This document shows positions 12,233 to 24,666 of a DNA stretch of 64,000 bases, piece after piece; position 1 is the stretch's first letter, and every line of letters begins with the position of its first letter. The position numbers and the translations under genes were made by a program. The notes under the pieces were generated by a model. That model did not search any database. It was not told where the DNA came from and saw only the letters and a program-made list of their open reading frames with translations. This DNA is from Antedon mediterranea. Its lineage: Eukaryota > Echinodermata > Crinoidea > Comatulida > Antedonidae. The stretch covers positions 7,073,001 to 7,137,000 of the forward strand of contig NC_092674.1 of NCBI RefSeq assembly GCF_964355755.1, given 5' to 3'.

Positions 12233-13786
12233 AGTACGGTGGCCGAGTGGTTTAGGCCTTGGACTTAAGTTCCAATGGACGTATGTCCGCATGGGTTCGA
12301 ACCCATCCGTACTAATAATCTAACACAATGGTTTTTCCTATTTTTAATTTTTTACAAATCGTATTTGTCAGTCAACTTCAAGGGAAAGTATGGTGGCCGA
12401 GTGGTTAAGGCGTTGGACTTAAGTTCCAATGGACGTATGTCCGCATGGGTTCGAACCCCATCCGTACTAATATTTTAACCCCATTGTTTTTCCTATTTTT
12501 TATTGTTTACCGAATGTGTTTGTCAGTCGACAATAAGCCGAAGTACGGTGGCCGAGTGGTTAAGGCGTTGGACTTAAGTTCCAATGGACGTATGTCCGCA
12601 TGGGTTCGAACCCCATCCGTACTAATATTTTAATACAATTGTTTTTCCTATTTTTTATTTTTTTACAAATCGTATTTGTCAGTCAACTTCAAGGGAAAGT
12701 ACGGTGGCCGAGTGGTTAAGGCGTTGGACTTAAGTTCCAATGGACGTATGTCCGCATGGGTTCGAACCCCATCCGTACTAATATTTTAACACAATTGTTT
12801 TTCCTATTTTTAATTTTTTACAAATCGTATTTGTCAGTCAACTTCAAGCGAAAGTACGGTGGCCGAGTTGTTAAGGCGTTGGACTTAAGTTCCAATGGAC
12901 GTATGTCCGCATGGGTTCGAACCCCATCCGTACTAATATTTTAACCCCATTGTTTTTTTTTATATTTTTTACTTGTTTACGAAATGTGTTCCCTAATCGA
13001 AAGCAAGCGCAAGTACGGTGGCTGACTGGTTAAGGCGTTGGACGTAAGTTCCAATGGACGTATGTCCGCATTGGTTCGAACCCCATCCGTACTAATATTT
13101 TAAAACCATTGTTTTTCCTATTTTTTATTGTTTACGGAATGTGCTTGTCAGTCGACAATAAGCCGAAGTACGGTGGCCGAGTGGTTAAGGCGTTGGACTT
13201 AAGTTCCAATGGACGTATGACCGCATGGGATCGAACCCCATCCGTACTAATATTTTAACCCCATTGTTTTTCCTATTTTTTATTGTTTACGTAATGTGTT
13301 TGTCAGTCGACAATAAGCCGAAGTACGGTGGCCGAGTGGTTAAGGCGTTGGACTTAAGTTCCAATGGACGTATGTCCGCATGGGTTCGAACCCCATCCGT
13401 ACTAATATTTTAACCCCATTGTTTTTCCTATTTTTTATTGTTTACGGAATGTGTTTGTCAGTCGACAATAAGACGAAGTACGGTGGCCGAGTGGTTTAGG
13501 CGTTGGACTTAAGTTCCAATGGACGTATGTCCGCATGGGTTTGAACCCCATCCGTACTAATATTTTAACCCCATTGTTTTTCCTATTTTTTATTGTTTAC
13601 GGAATGTGTTTGTCAGTCGACAATAAGCCGAAGTACGGTGGCCGAGTGGTTAAGGCGTTGGACTTAAGTTCCAATGGACGTATGTCCGCATGGGTTCGAA
13701 CCCCATCCGTACTAATATTTTAACCCCATTGTTTTTCCTATTTTTTATTGTTTACGGAATGTGTTTGTCAGTCGACAATAAGCCGA
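12233..13786 (+). repeat. higher-order block 9: 10 tRNA-Leu monomers, first is an i/a hybrid
   Basis: tRNA starts: 12233 (i/a hybrid), 12387b, 12542c, 12698d, 12853e, 13012f, 13167g, 13322h, 13477i, 13632j. Copy of block 5 at +6,217 bp and source or copy of block 15 at +10,880 bp. Confidence 0.9.
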
Positions 13787-15808
13787 AGTACGGTGGCCGA
13801 GTGGTTAAGGCCTTGGACTTAAGTTCCAATGGACGTATGTCCGCATGGGTTCGAACCCATCCGTACTAATACTTTAACACAATGGTTTTTCCTATTTTTA
13901 ATTTTTTACAAATCGTATTTGTCAGTCAACTTCAAGGGAAAGTATGGTGGCCGAGTGGTTAAGGCGTTGGACTTAAGTTCCAATGGACGTATGTCCGCAT
14001 GGGTTCGAACCCCATCCGTACTAATATTTTAACCCCATTGTTTTTCCTATTTTTTATTGTTTACGGAATGTGTTTGTCAGTCGACAATAAGCCGAAGTAC
14101 GGTGGCCGAGTGGTTAAGGCGTTGGACTTAAGTTCCAATGGACGTATGTCCGCATGGGTTCGAACCCCATCCGTACTAATATTTTAATACAATTGTTTTT
14201 CCTATTTTTTATTTTTTACAAATCGTATTTGTCAGTCAACTTCAAGGGAAAGTACGGTGGCCGAGTGGTTAAGGCGTTGGACTTAAGTTCCAATGGACGT
14301 ATGTCCGCATGGGTTCGAACCCCATCCATACTAATATTTTAACACAATTGTTTTTCCTATTTTTAATTTTTTTCAAATCGTATTTGTCAGTCAACTTCAA
14401 GCGAAAGTACGGTGGCCGAGTTGTTAAGGCGTTGGACTTAAGTTCCAATGGACGTATGTCCGCATGGGTTCGAACCCCATCCGTACTAATATTTTAACCC
14501 CATTGTTTTTTTTTATATTTTTTACTTGTTTACAAAATGTGTTCCCTAATCGAAAGCAAGCGCAAGTACGGTGGCTGACTGGTTAAGGCGTTGGACGTAA
14601 GTTCCAATGGACGTATGTCCGCATTGGTTCGAACCCCATCCGTACTAATATTTTAAAACCATTGTTTTTCCTATTTTTTATTGTTTACGGAATGTGCTTG
14701 TCAGTCGACAATAAGCCGAAGTACGGTGGCCGAGTGGTTAAGGCGTTGGACTTAAGTTCCAATGGACGTATGACCGCATGGGATCGAACCCCATCCGTAC
14801 TAATATTTTAACCCCATTGTTTTTCCTATTTTTTATTGTTTACGTAATGTGTTTGTCAGTCGACAATAAGCCGAAGTACGGTGGCCGAGTGGTTAAGGCG
14901 TTGGACTTAAGTTCCAATGGACGTATGTCCGCATGGGTTCGAACCCCATCCGTACTAATATTTTAACCCCATTGTTTTTTTTTATATTTTTTACTTGTTT
15001 ACGAAATGTGTTCCCTAATCGAAAGCAAGCGCAAGTACGGTGGCTGACTGGTTAAGGCGTTGGACGTAAGTTCCAATGGACGTATGTCCGCATTGGTTCG
15101 AACCCCATCCGTACTAATATTTTAAAACCATTGTTTTTCCTATTTTTTATTGTTTACGGAATGTGCTTGTCAGTCGACAATAAGCCGAAGTACGGTGGCC
15201 GAGTGGTTAAGGCGTTGGACTTAAGTTCCAATGGACGTATGACCGCATGGGATCGAACCCCATCCGTACTAATATTTTAACCCCATTGTTTTTCCTATTT
15301 TTTATTGTTTACGTAATGTGTTTGTCAGTCGACAATAAGCCGAAGTACGGTGGCCGAGTGGTTAAGGCGTTGGACTTAAGTTCCAATGGACGTATGTCCG
15401 CATGGGTTCGAACCCCATCCGTACTAATATTTTAACCCCATTGTTTTTCCTATTTTTTATTGTTTACGGAATGTGTTTGTCAGTCGACAATAAGACGAAG
15501 TACGGTGGCCGAGTGGTTTAGGCGTTGGACTTAAGTTCCAATGGACGTATGTCCGCATGGGTTTGAACCCCATCCGTACTAATATTTTAACCCCATTGTT
15601 TTTCCTATTTTTTATTGTTTACGGAATGTGTTTGTCAGTCGACAATAAGCCGAAGTACGGTGGCCGAGTGGTTAAGGCGTTGGACTTAAGTTCCAATGGA
15701 CGTATGTCCGCATGGGTTCGAACCCCATCCGTACTAATATTTTAACCCCATTGTTTTTCCTATTTTTTATTGTTTACGGAATGTGTTTGTCAGTCGACAA
15801 TAAGCCGA
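13787..15808 (+). repeat. higher-order block 10: 13 tRNA-Leu monomers
   Basis: tRNA starts: 13787a, 13941b, 14096c, 14251d', 14406e, 14565f, 14720g, 14875h, 15034f, 15189g, 15344h, 15499i, 15654j. Same composition as block 6. Confidence 0.9.
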
Positions 15809-17361
15809 AGTACGGTGGCCGAGTGGTTAAGGCCTTGGACTTAAGTTCCAATGGACGTATGTCCGCATGGGTTCGAACCCATCCGTACTAATACTTTAAC
15901 ACAATGGTTTTTCCTATTTTTAATTTTTTACAAATCGTATTTGTCAGTCAACTTCAAGGGAAAGTATGGTGGCCGAGTGGTTAAGGCGTTGGACTTAAGT
16001 TCCAATGGACGTATGTCCGCATGGGTTCGAACCCCATCCGTACTAATATTTTAACCCCATTGTTTTTCCTATTTTTTATTGTTTACGGAATGTGTTTGTC
16101 AGTCGATAATAAGCCGAAGTACGGTGGCCGAGTGGTTAAGGCGTTGGACTTAAGTTCCAATGGACGTATGTCCGCATGGGTTCGAACCCCATCCGTACTA
16201 ATATTTTAATACAATTGTTTTTCCTATTTTTTATTTTTTACAAATCGTATTTGTCAGTCAACTTCAAGGGAAAGTACGGTGGCCGAGTGGTTAAGGCGTT
16301 GGACTTAAGTTCCAATGGACGTATGTCCGCATGGGTTCGAACCCCATCCGTACTAATATTTTAACACAATTGTTTTTCCTATTTTTAATTTTTTTCAAAT
16401 CGTATTTGTCAGTCAACTTCAAGCGAAAGTACGGTGGCCGAGTTGTTAAGGCGTTGGACTTAAGTTCCAATGGACGTATGTCCGCATGGGTTCGAACCCC
16501 ATCCGTACTAATATTTTAACCCCATTGTTTTTTTTTATATTTTTTACTTGTTTACGAAATGTGTTCCCTAATCGAAAGCAAGCGCAAGTACGGTGGCTGA
16601 CTGGTTAAGGCGTTGGACGTAAGTTCCAATGGACGTATGTCCGCATTGGTTCGAACCCCATCCGTACTAATATTTTAAAACCATTGTTTTTCCTATTTTT
16701 TATTGTTTACGGAATGTGCTTGTCAGTCGACAATAAGCCGAAGTACGGTGGCCGAGTGGTTAAGGCGTTGGACTTAAGTTCCAATGGACGTATGACCGCA
16801 TGGGATCGAACCCCATCCGTACTAATATTTTAACCCCATTGTTTTTCCTATTTTTTATTGTTTACGTAATGTGTTTGTCAGTCGACAATAAGCCGAAGTA
16901 CGGTGGCCGAGTGGTTAAGGCGTTGGACTTAAGTTCCAATGGACGTATGTCCGCATGGGTTCGAACCCCATCCGTACTAATATTTTAACCCCATTGTTTT
17001 TCCTATTTTTTATTGTTTACGGAATGTGTTTGTCAGTCGACAATAAGACGAAGTACGGTGGCCGAGTGGTTTAGGCGTTGGACTTAAGTTCCAATGGACG
17101 TATGTCCGCATGGGTTTGAACCCCATCCGTACTAATATTTTAACCCCATTGTTTTTCCTATTTTTTATTGTTTACGGAATGTGTTTGTCAGTCGACAATA
17201 AGCCGAAGTACGGTGGCCGAGTGGTTAAGGCGTTGGACTTAAGTTCCAATGGACGTATGTCCGCATGGGTTCGAACCCCATCCGTACTAATATTTTAACC
17301 CCATTGTTTTTCCTATTTTTTATTGTTTACGGAATGTGTTTGTCAGTCGAAAATAAGCCGA
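15809..17361 (+). repeat. higher-order block 11: 10 tRNA-Leu monomers
   Basis: tRNA starts: 15809a, 15963b, 16118c, 16273d, 16428e, 16587f, 16742g, 16897h, 17052i, 17207j. Shares the GATAATAAG spacer variant with block 7. Confidence 0.9.
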
Positions 17362-18135
17362 AGTACGGTGGCCGAGTGGTTAAGGCCTTGGACTTAAGTT
17401 CCAATGGACGTATGTCCGCATGGGTTCGAACCCATCCGTACTAATACTTTAACACAATGGTTTTTCCTATTTTTAATTTTTTACAAATCGTATTTGTCAG
17501 TCAACTTCAAGGGAAAGTATGGTGGCCGAGTGGTTAAGGCGTTGGACTTAAGTTCCAATGGACGTATGTCCGCATGGGTTCGAACCCCATCCGTACTAAT
17601 ATTTTAACCCCATTGTTTTTCCTATTTTTTATTGTTTACGGAATGTGTTTGTCAGTCGACAATAAGCCGAAGTACGGTGGCCGAGTGGTTAAGGCGTTGG
17701 ACTTAAGTTCCAATGGACGTATGTCCGCATGGGTTCGAACCCCATCCGTACTAATATTTTAACCCCATTGTTTTTCCTATTTTTTATTGTTTACGGAATG
17801 TGTTTGTCAGTCGACAATAAGACGAAGTACGGTGGCCGAGTGGTTTAGGCGTTGGACTTAAGTTCCAATGGACGTATGTCCGCATGGGTTTGAACCCCAT
17901 CCGTACTAATATTTTAACCCCATTGTTTTTCCTATTTTTTATTGTTTACGGAATGTGTTTGTCAGTCGACAATAAGCCGAAGTACGGTGGCCGAGTGGTT
18001 AAGGCGTTGGACTTAAGTTCCAATGGACGTATGTCCGCATGGGTTCGAACCCCATCCGTACTAATATTTTAACCCCATTGTTTTTCCTATTTTTTATTGT
18101 TTACGGAATGTGTTTGTCAGTCGACAATAAGCCGA
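17362..18135 (+). repeat. higher-order block 12: 5 tRNA-Leu monomers (d-h missing)
   Basis: tRNA starts: 17362a, 17516b, 17671c, 17826i, 17981j. Length 774 bp. The similarity to block 8 at 6,217-bp spacing stops near 17,760. Confidence 0.9.
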
Positions 18136-19688
18136 AGTACGGTGGCCGAGTGGTTAAGGCCTTGGACTTAAGTTCCAATGGACGTATGTCCGCATGGGTT
18201 CGAACCCATCCGTACTAATACTTTAACACAATGGTTTTTCCTATTTTTAATTTTTTACAAATCGTATTTGTCAGTCAACTTCAAGGGAAAGTATGGTGGC
18301 CGAGTGGTTAAGGCGTTGGACTTAAGTTCCAATGGACGTATGTCCGCATGGGTTCGAACCCCATCCGTACTAATATTTTAACCCCATTGTTTTTCCTATT
18401 TTTTATTGTTTACGGAATGTGTTTGTCAGTCGACAATAAGCCGAAGTACGGTGGCCGAGTGGTTAAGGCGTTGGACTTAAGTTCCAATGGACGTATGTCC
18501 GCATGGGTTCGAACCCCATCCGTACTAATATTTTAATACAATTGTTTTTCCTATTTTCTATTTTTTACAAATCGTATTTGTCAGTCAACTTCAAGGGAAA
18601 GTACGGTGGCCGAGTGGTTAAGGCGTTGGACTTAAGTTCCAATGGACGTATGTCCGCATGGGTTCGAACCCCATCCGTACTAATATTTTAACACAATTGT
18701 TTTTCCTATTTTTAATTTTTTTCAAATCGTATTTGTCAGTCAACTTCAAGCGAAAGTACGGTGGCCGAGTTGTTAAGGTGTTGGACTTAAGTTCCAATGG
18801 ACGTATGTCCGCATGGGTTCGAACCCCATCCGTACTAATATTTTAACCCCATTGTTTTTTTTTATATTTTTTACTTGTTTACGAAATGTGTTCCCTAATC
18901 GAAAGCAAGCGCAAGTACGGTGGCTGACTGGTTAAGGCGTTGGACGTAAGTTCCAATGGACGTATGTCCGCATTGGTTCGAACCCCATCCGTACTAATAT
19001 TTTAAAACCATTGTTTTTCCTATTTTTTATTGTTTACGGAATGTGCTTGTCAGTCGACAATAAGCCGAAGTACGGTGGCCGAGTGGTTAAGGCGTTGGAC
19101 TTAAGTTCCAATGGACGTATGACCGCATGGGATCGAACCCCATCCGTACTAATATTTTAACCCCATTGTTTTTCCTATTTTTTATTGTTTACGTAATGTG
19201 TTTGTCAGTCGACAATAAGCCGAAGTACGGTGGCCGAGTGGTTAAGGCGTTGGACTTAAGTTCCAATGGACGTATGTCCGCATGGGTTCGAACCCCATCC
19301 GTACTAATATTTTAACCCCATTGTTTTTCCTATTTTTTATTGTTTACGGAATGTGTTTGTCAGTCGACAATAAGACGAAGTACGGTGGCCGAGTGGTTTA
19401 GGCGTTGGACTTAAGTTCCAATGGACGTATGTCCGCATGGGTTTGAACCCCATCCGTACTAATATTTTAACCCCATTGTTTTTCCTATTTTTTATTGTTT
19501 ACGGAATGTGTTTGTCAGTCGACAATAAGCCGAAGTACGGTGGCCGAGTGGTTAAGGCGTTGGACTTAAGTTCCAATGGACGTATGTCCGCATGGGTTCG
19601 AACCCCATCCGTACTAATATTTTAACCCCATTGTTTTTCCTATTTTTTATTGTTTACGGAATGTGTTTGTCAGTCGACAATAAGCCGA
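18136..19688 (+). repeat. higher-order block 13: 10 tRNA-Leu monomers
   Basis: tRNA starts: 18136a, 18290b, 18445c, 18600d, 18755e, 18914f, 19069g, 19224h, 19379i, 19534j. The e copy has an extra C25 to T change (AAGGTG), and the spacer before 18600 has TATTTTCTATT. Confidence 0.9.
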
Positions 19689-22600
19689 AGTACGGTGGCC
19701 GAGTGGTTAAGGCCTTGGACTTAAGTTCCAATGGACGTATGTCCGCATGGGTTCGAACCCATCCGTACTAATACTTTAACACAATGGTTTTTCCTATTTT
19801 TAATTTTTTACAAATCGTATTTGTCAGTCAACTTCAAGGGAAAGTATGGTGGCCGAGTGGTTAAGGCGTTGGACTTAAGTTCCAATGGACGTATGTCCGC
19901 ATCGATTCCAACCCAATCCCTACTAATATTTTAAAACCATTGTTTTTCCTATTTTTTATTGTTTACGGAATGTGTTTGTCAGTCGACAATAAGCCGAAGT
20001 ACGGTGGCCGAGTGGTTAAGGCGTTGGACTTAAGTTCCAATGGACGTATGTCCGCATGGGTTTGAACCCCATCCGTACTAACATTTTAACACAATTGTTT
20101 TTCCTATTTTTAATTTTTTACAAATCGTATTTGTCAGTCACCTTCAAGGGAAAGTACGGTGGCCGAGTGGTTAAGGCGTTGGACTTAAGTTCCAATGGAC
20201 GTATGTCCGCATGGGTTCGAACCCCATCCGTACTAATATTTTAACCCCATTGTTTTTCCTATTTTTTATTGTTTACGGAATGTGTTTGTCAGTCGAGAAT
20301 AAGCCGAAGTACGGTGGCCGAGTGGTTAAGGCGTTGGACTTAAGTTCCAATGGACGTATGTCCGCATGAATTCGAACCCCATCCGTACTAATATTTTAAC
20401 CCCATTGTTTTTCCTATTTTTAATTTTTTACAAATCGTATTTGTCAGTCAACTTCAAGCAAAAGTACGGTGGCCGAGTGGTTAAGGCGTTGGACTTAAGT
20501 TCCAATGGACGTATGTCCGCATCGATTCCAACCCAATCCCTACTAATATTTTAAATCAATATTATCCATTTTTGATAATTGTTTATGAAATGTGTTTGTC
20601 AACAACTAACAAGCACAAGTACGGTGGCCGAGTGGTTAAGGCGTTGGACTTAAGTTCCAATGGACGTATGTCCGCATTGGTTCGAACCCCATCCGTACTA
20701 ATATTTTAAAACCATTGTTTTTCCTATTTTTTATTGTTTACGGAATGTGTTTGTCAGTCGACAATAAGCCGAAGTACGGTGGCCGAGTGGTTAAGGCGTT
20801 GGACTTAAGTTCCAATGGACGTATGTCCGCATGGGTTCGAACCCCATCCATACTAATATTTTAATACAATTGTTTTTCCTATTTTTTATTTTTTACAAAT
20901 CGTATTTGTCAGTCAACTTCAAGGGAAAGTACGGTGGCCGAGTGGTTAAGGCGTTGGACTTAAGTTCCAATGGACGTATGTCCGCATGGGTTCGAACCCC
21001 ATCCGTACTAATATTTTAACACAATTGTTTTTCCTATTTTTAATTTTTTACAAATCGTATTTGTCAGTCAACTTCAAGCGAAAGTACGGTGGCCGAGTGG
21101 TTAAGGCGTTGGACTTAAGTTCCAATGGACATATGTCCGCATGGGTTCGAACCCCATCCGTACTAATATTTTAACCCCATTGTTTTTTTTTATATTTTTT
21201 ACTTGTTTACGAAATGTGTTCCCTAATCGAAAGCAAGCGCAAGTACGGTGGCTGACTGGTTAAGGCGTTGGACTTTAGTTCCAATGGCCCAATGGACGTA
21301 TGTCCGCATTGGTTCGAACCCCATCCGTACTAATACTTTAAAACCATTGTTTTTCCTATTTTTTATTGTTTACGGAATGTGCTTGTCAGTCGACAATAAG
21401 CCGAAGTACGGTGGCCGAGTGGTTAAGGAGTTGGACTTAAGTTCCAATGGACGTATGTCCGCATGGGATCGAACCCCATCCGTACTAATATTTTAACCCC
21501 ATTGTTTTTCCTATTTTTTATTGTTTACGGAATGTGTTTGTCAGCCGACAATAAGCCGAAGTACGGTGGCCGAGTGGTTTAGGCGTTGGACTTAAGTTCC
21601 AATGGACGTATGTCCGCATCGATTCCAACCCAATCCCTACTAATATTTTAAAACCATTGTTTTTCCTATTTTTTATTGTTTACGGAATGTGTTTGTCAGT
21701 CGACAATAAGCCGAAGTACGGTGGCCGAGTGGTTAAGGCGTTGGACTTAAGTTCCAATGGACGTATGTCCGCATGGGTTTGAACCCCATCCGTACTAACA
21801 TTTTAACACAATTGTTTTTCCTATTTTTAATTTTTTACAAATCGTATTTGTCAGTCACCTTCAAGGGAAAGTACGGTGGCCGAGTGGTTAAGGCGTTGGA
21901 CTTAAGTTCCAATGGACGTATGTCCGCATGGGTTCGAACCCCATCCGTACTAATATTTTAATCCCATTGTTTTTCCTATTTTTTATTGTTTACGGAATGT
22001 GTTTGTCAGTCGAGAATAAGCCGAAGTACGGTGGCCGAGTGGTTAAGGCGTTGGACTTAAGTTCCAATGGACGTATGTCCGCATGAATTCGAACCCCATC
22101 CGTACTAATATTTTAACCCCATTGTTTTTTTTAGATTTTTAATTTTTTACAAATCGTATTTGTCAGTCAACTTCAAGCAAAAGTACGGTGGCCGAGTGGT
22201 TAAGGCGTTGGACTTAAGTTCCAATGGACGTATGTCCGCATCGATTCCAACCCCATCCGTACTAATATTTTAAAACCATTGTTTTTCCTATTTTTTATTG
22301 TTTACGGAATGTGTTTGTCAGTCGACAATAAGCCGAAGTACGGTGGCCGAGTGGTTAAGGCGTTGGACTTAAGTTCCAATGGACGTATGTCCGCATGGGT
22401 TCGAACCCCATCCGTACTAATATTTTAACCCCATTGTTTTTTTTATAGTTTTACTTGTTTACGGAATGTGTTCCCTAATCGAAAACAAGCGCAAGTACGG
22501 TGGCCGAGTGGTTAAGGCGTTGGACTTAAATTCCAATGGACGTATGTCCGCATCGATTCCAACCCAATCCCTACTAATAATTTAAATCAATATTATCCAT

Positions 22601-23112
22601 TTTGATAATTGTTTATGAAATGTGTTTGTCTGTCAACTTCAAGGGGAAGTACGGTGGCCGAGTGGTTAAGGCGTTGGACTTAAGTTCCAATGGACGTATG
22701 TCCGCATGGGTTCGAATCCCATCCGCACTAATATTTTAACCCCATTGTTTTTCCTATTTTTTATTGTTTACGGATTGTGTTTGTCAGTCGACAATAAGAC
22801 GAAGTACGGTGGCCGAGTGGTTTAGGCGTTGGACTTAAGTTCCAATGGACGTATGTCCGCATGGGTTTGAACCCCATCCGTACTAATATTTTAACCCCAT
22901 TGTTTTTCCTATTTTTTATTGTTTACGGAATGTGTTTGTCAGTCGACAATAAGCCGAAGTACGGTGGCCGAGTGGTTAAGGCGTTGGACTTAAGTTCCAA
23001 TGGACGTATGTCCGCATGGGTTCGAACCCCATCCGTACTAATATTTTAACCCCATTGTTTTTCCTATTTTTTATTGTTTACGGAATGTGTTTGTCAGTCG
23101 ACAATAAGCCGA
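19689..23112 (+). repeat. divergent block 14: 22 tRNA-Leu monomers
   Basis: tRNA starts: 19689, 19843, 19998, 20153, 20308, 20463, 20618, 20773, 20928, 21083, 21242, 21405, 21560, 21715, 21870, 22025, 22182, 22337, 22494, 22648, 22803, 22958. The a-j order is lost. Several copies (for example 19843, 20463, 21560, 22182, 22494) have 3' halves eroded to GCATCGATTCCAACCC, destroying the T arm and B box. 20308 and 22025 have GCATGAATTCG. 21242 has an 8-bp duplication and a changed anticodon. 20153, 20928 and 21870 look canonical. Confidence 0.88.
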
Positions 23113-24666
23113 AGTACGGTGGCCGAGTGGTTAAGGCCTTGGACTTAAGTTCCAATGGACGTATGTCCGCATGGGTTCGAACCCATCCGTACTAATAATC
23201 TAACACAATGGTTTTTCCTATTTTTAATTTTTTACAAATCGTATTTGTCAGTCAACTTCAAGGGAAAGTATGGTGGCCGAGTGGTTAAGGCGTTGGACTT
23301 AAGTTCCAATGGACGTATGTCCGCATGGGTTCGAACCCCATTCGTACTAATATTTTAACCCCATTGTTTTTCCTATTTTTTATTGTTTACCGAATGTGTT
23401 TGTCAGTCGACAATAAGCCGAAGTACGGTGGCCGAGTGGTTAAGGCGTTGGACTTAAGTTCCAATGGACGTATGTCCGCATGGGTTCGAACCCCATCCGT
23501 ACTAATATTTTAATACAATTGTTTTTCCTATTTTTTATTTTTTTACAAATCGTATTTGTCAGTCAACTTCAAGGGAAAGTACGGTGGCCGAGTGGTTAAG
23601 GCGTTGGACTTAAGTTCCAATGGACGTATGTCCGCATGGGTTCGAACCCCATCCGTACTAATATTTTAACACAATTGTTTTTCCTATTTTTAATTTTTTA
23701 CAAATCGTATTTGTCAGTCAACTTCAAGCGAAAGTACGGTGGCCGAGTTGTTAAGGCGTTGGACTTAAGTTCCAATGGACGTATGTCCGCATGGGTTCGA
23801 ACCCCATCCGTACTAATATTTTAACCCCATTGTTTTTTTTTATATTTTTTACTTGTTTACGAAATGTGTTCCCTAATCGAAAGCAAGCGCAAGTACGGTG
23901 GCTGACTGGTTAAGGCGTTGGACGTAAGTTCCAATGGACGTATGTCCGCATTGGTTCGAACCCCATCCGTACTAATATTTTAAAACCATTGTTTTTCCTA
24001 TTTTTTATTGTTTACGGAATGTGCTTGTCAGTCGACAATAAGCCGAAGTACGGTGGCCGAGTGGTTAAGGCGTTGGACTTAAGTTCCAATGGACGTATGA
24101 CCGCATGGGATCGAACCCCATCCGTACTAATATTTTAACCCCATTGTTTTTCCTATTTTTTATTGTTTACGTAATGTGTTTGTCAGTCGACAATAAGCCG
24201 AAGTACGGTGGCCGAGTGGTTAAGGCGTTGGACTTAAGTTCCAATGGACGTATGTCCGCATGGGTTCGAACCCCATCCGTACTAATATTTTAACCCCATT
24301 GTTTTTCCTATTTTTTATTGTTTACGGAATGTGTTTGTCAGTCGACAATAAGACGAAGTACGGTGGCCGAGTGGTTTAGGCGTTGGACTTAAGTTCCAAT
24401 GGACGTATGTCCGCATGGGTTTGAACCCCATCCGTACTAATATTTTAACCCCATTGTTTTTCCTATTTTTTATTGTTTACGGAATGTGTTTGTCAGTCGA
24501 CAATAAGCCGAAGTACGGTGGCCGAGTGGTTAAGGCGTTGGACTTAAGTTCCAATGGACGTATGTCCGCATGGGTTCGAACCCCATCCGTACTAATATTT
24601 TAACCCCATTGTTTTTCCTATTTTTTATTGTTTACGGAATGTGTTTGTCAGTCGACAATAAGCCGA
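23113..24666 (+). repeat. higher-order block 15: 10 tRNA-Leu monomers
   Basis: tRNA starts: 23113a, 23267b, 23422c, 23578d, 23733e, 23892f, 24047g, 24202h, 24357i, 24512j. Block 9 shifted by 10,880 bp, except that the first monomer is a normal type a. 23267 has CCATTCGTACT. Confidence 0.9.
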
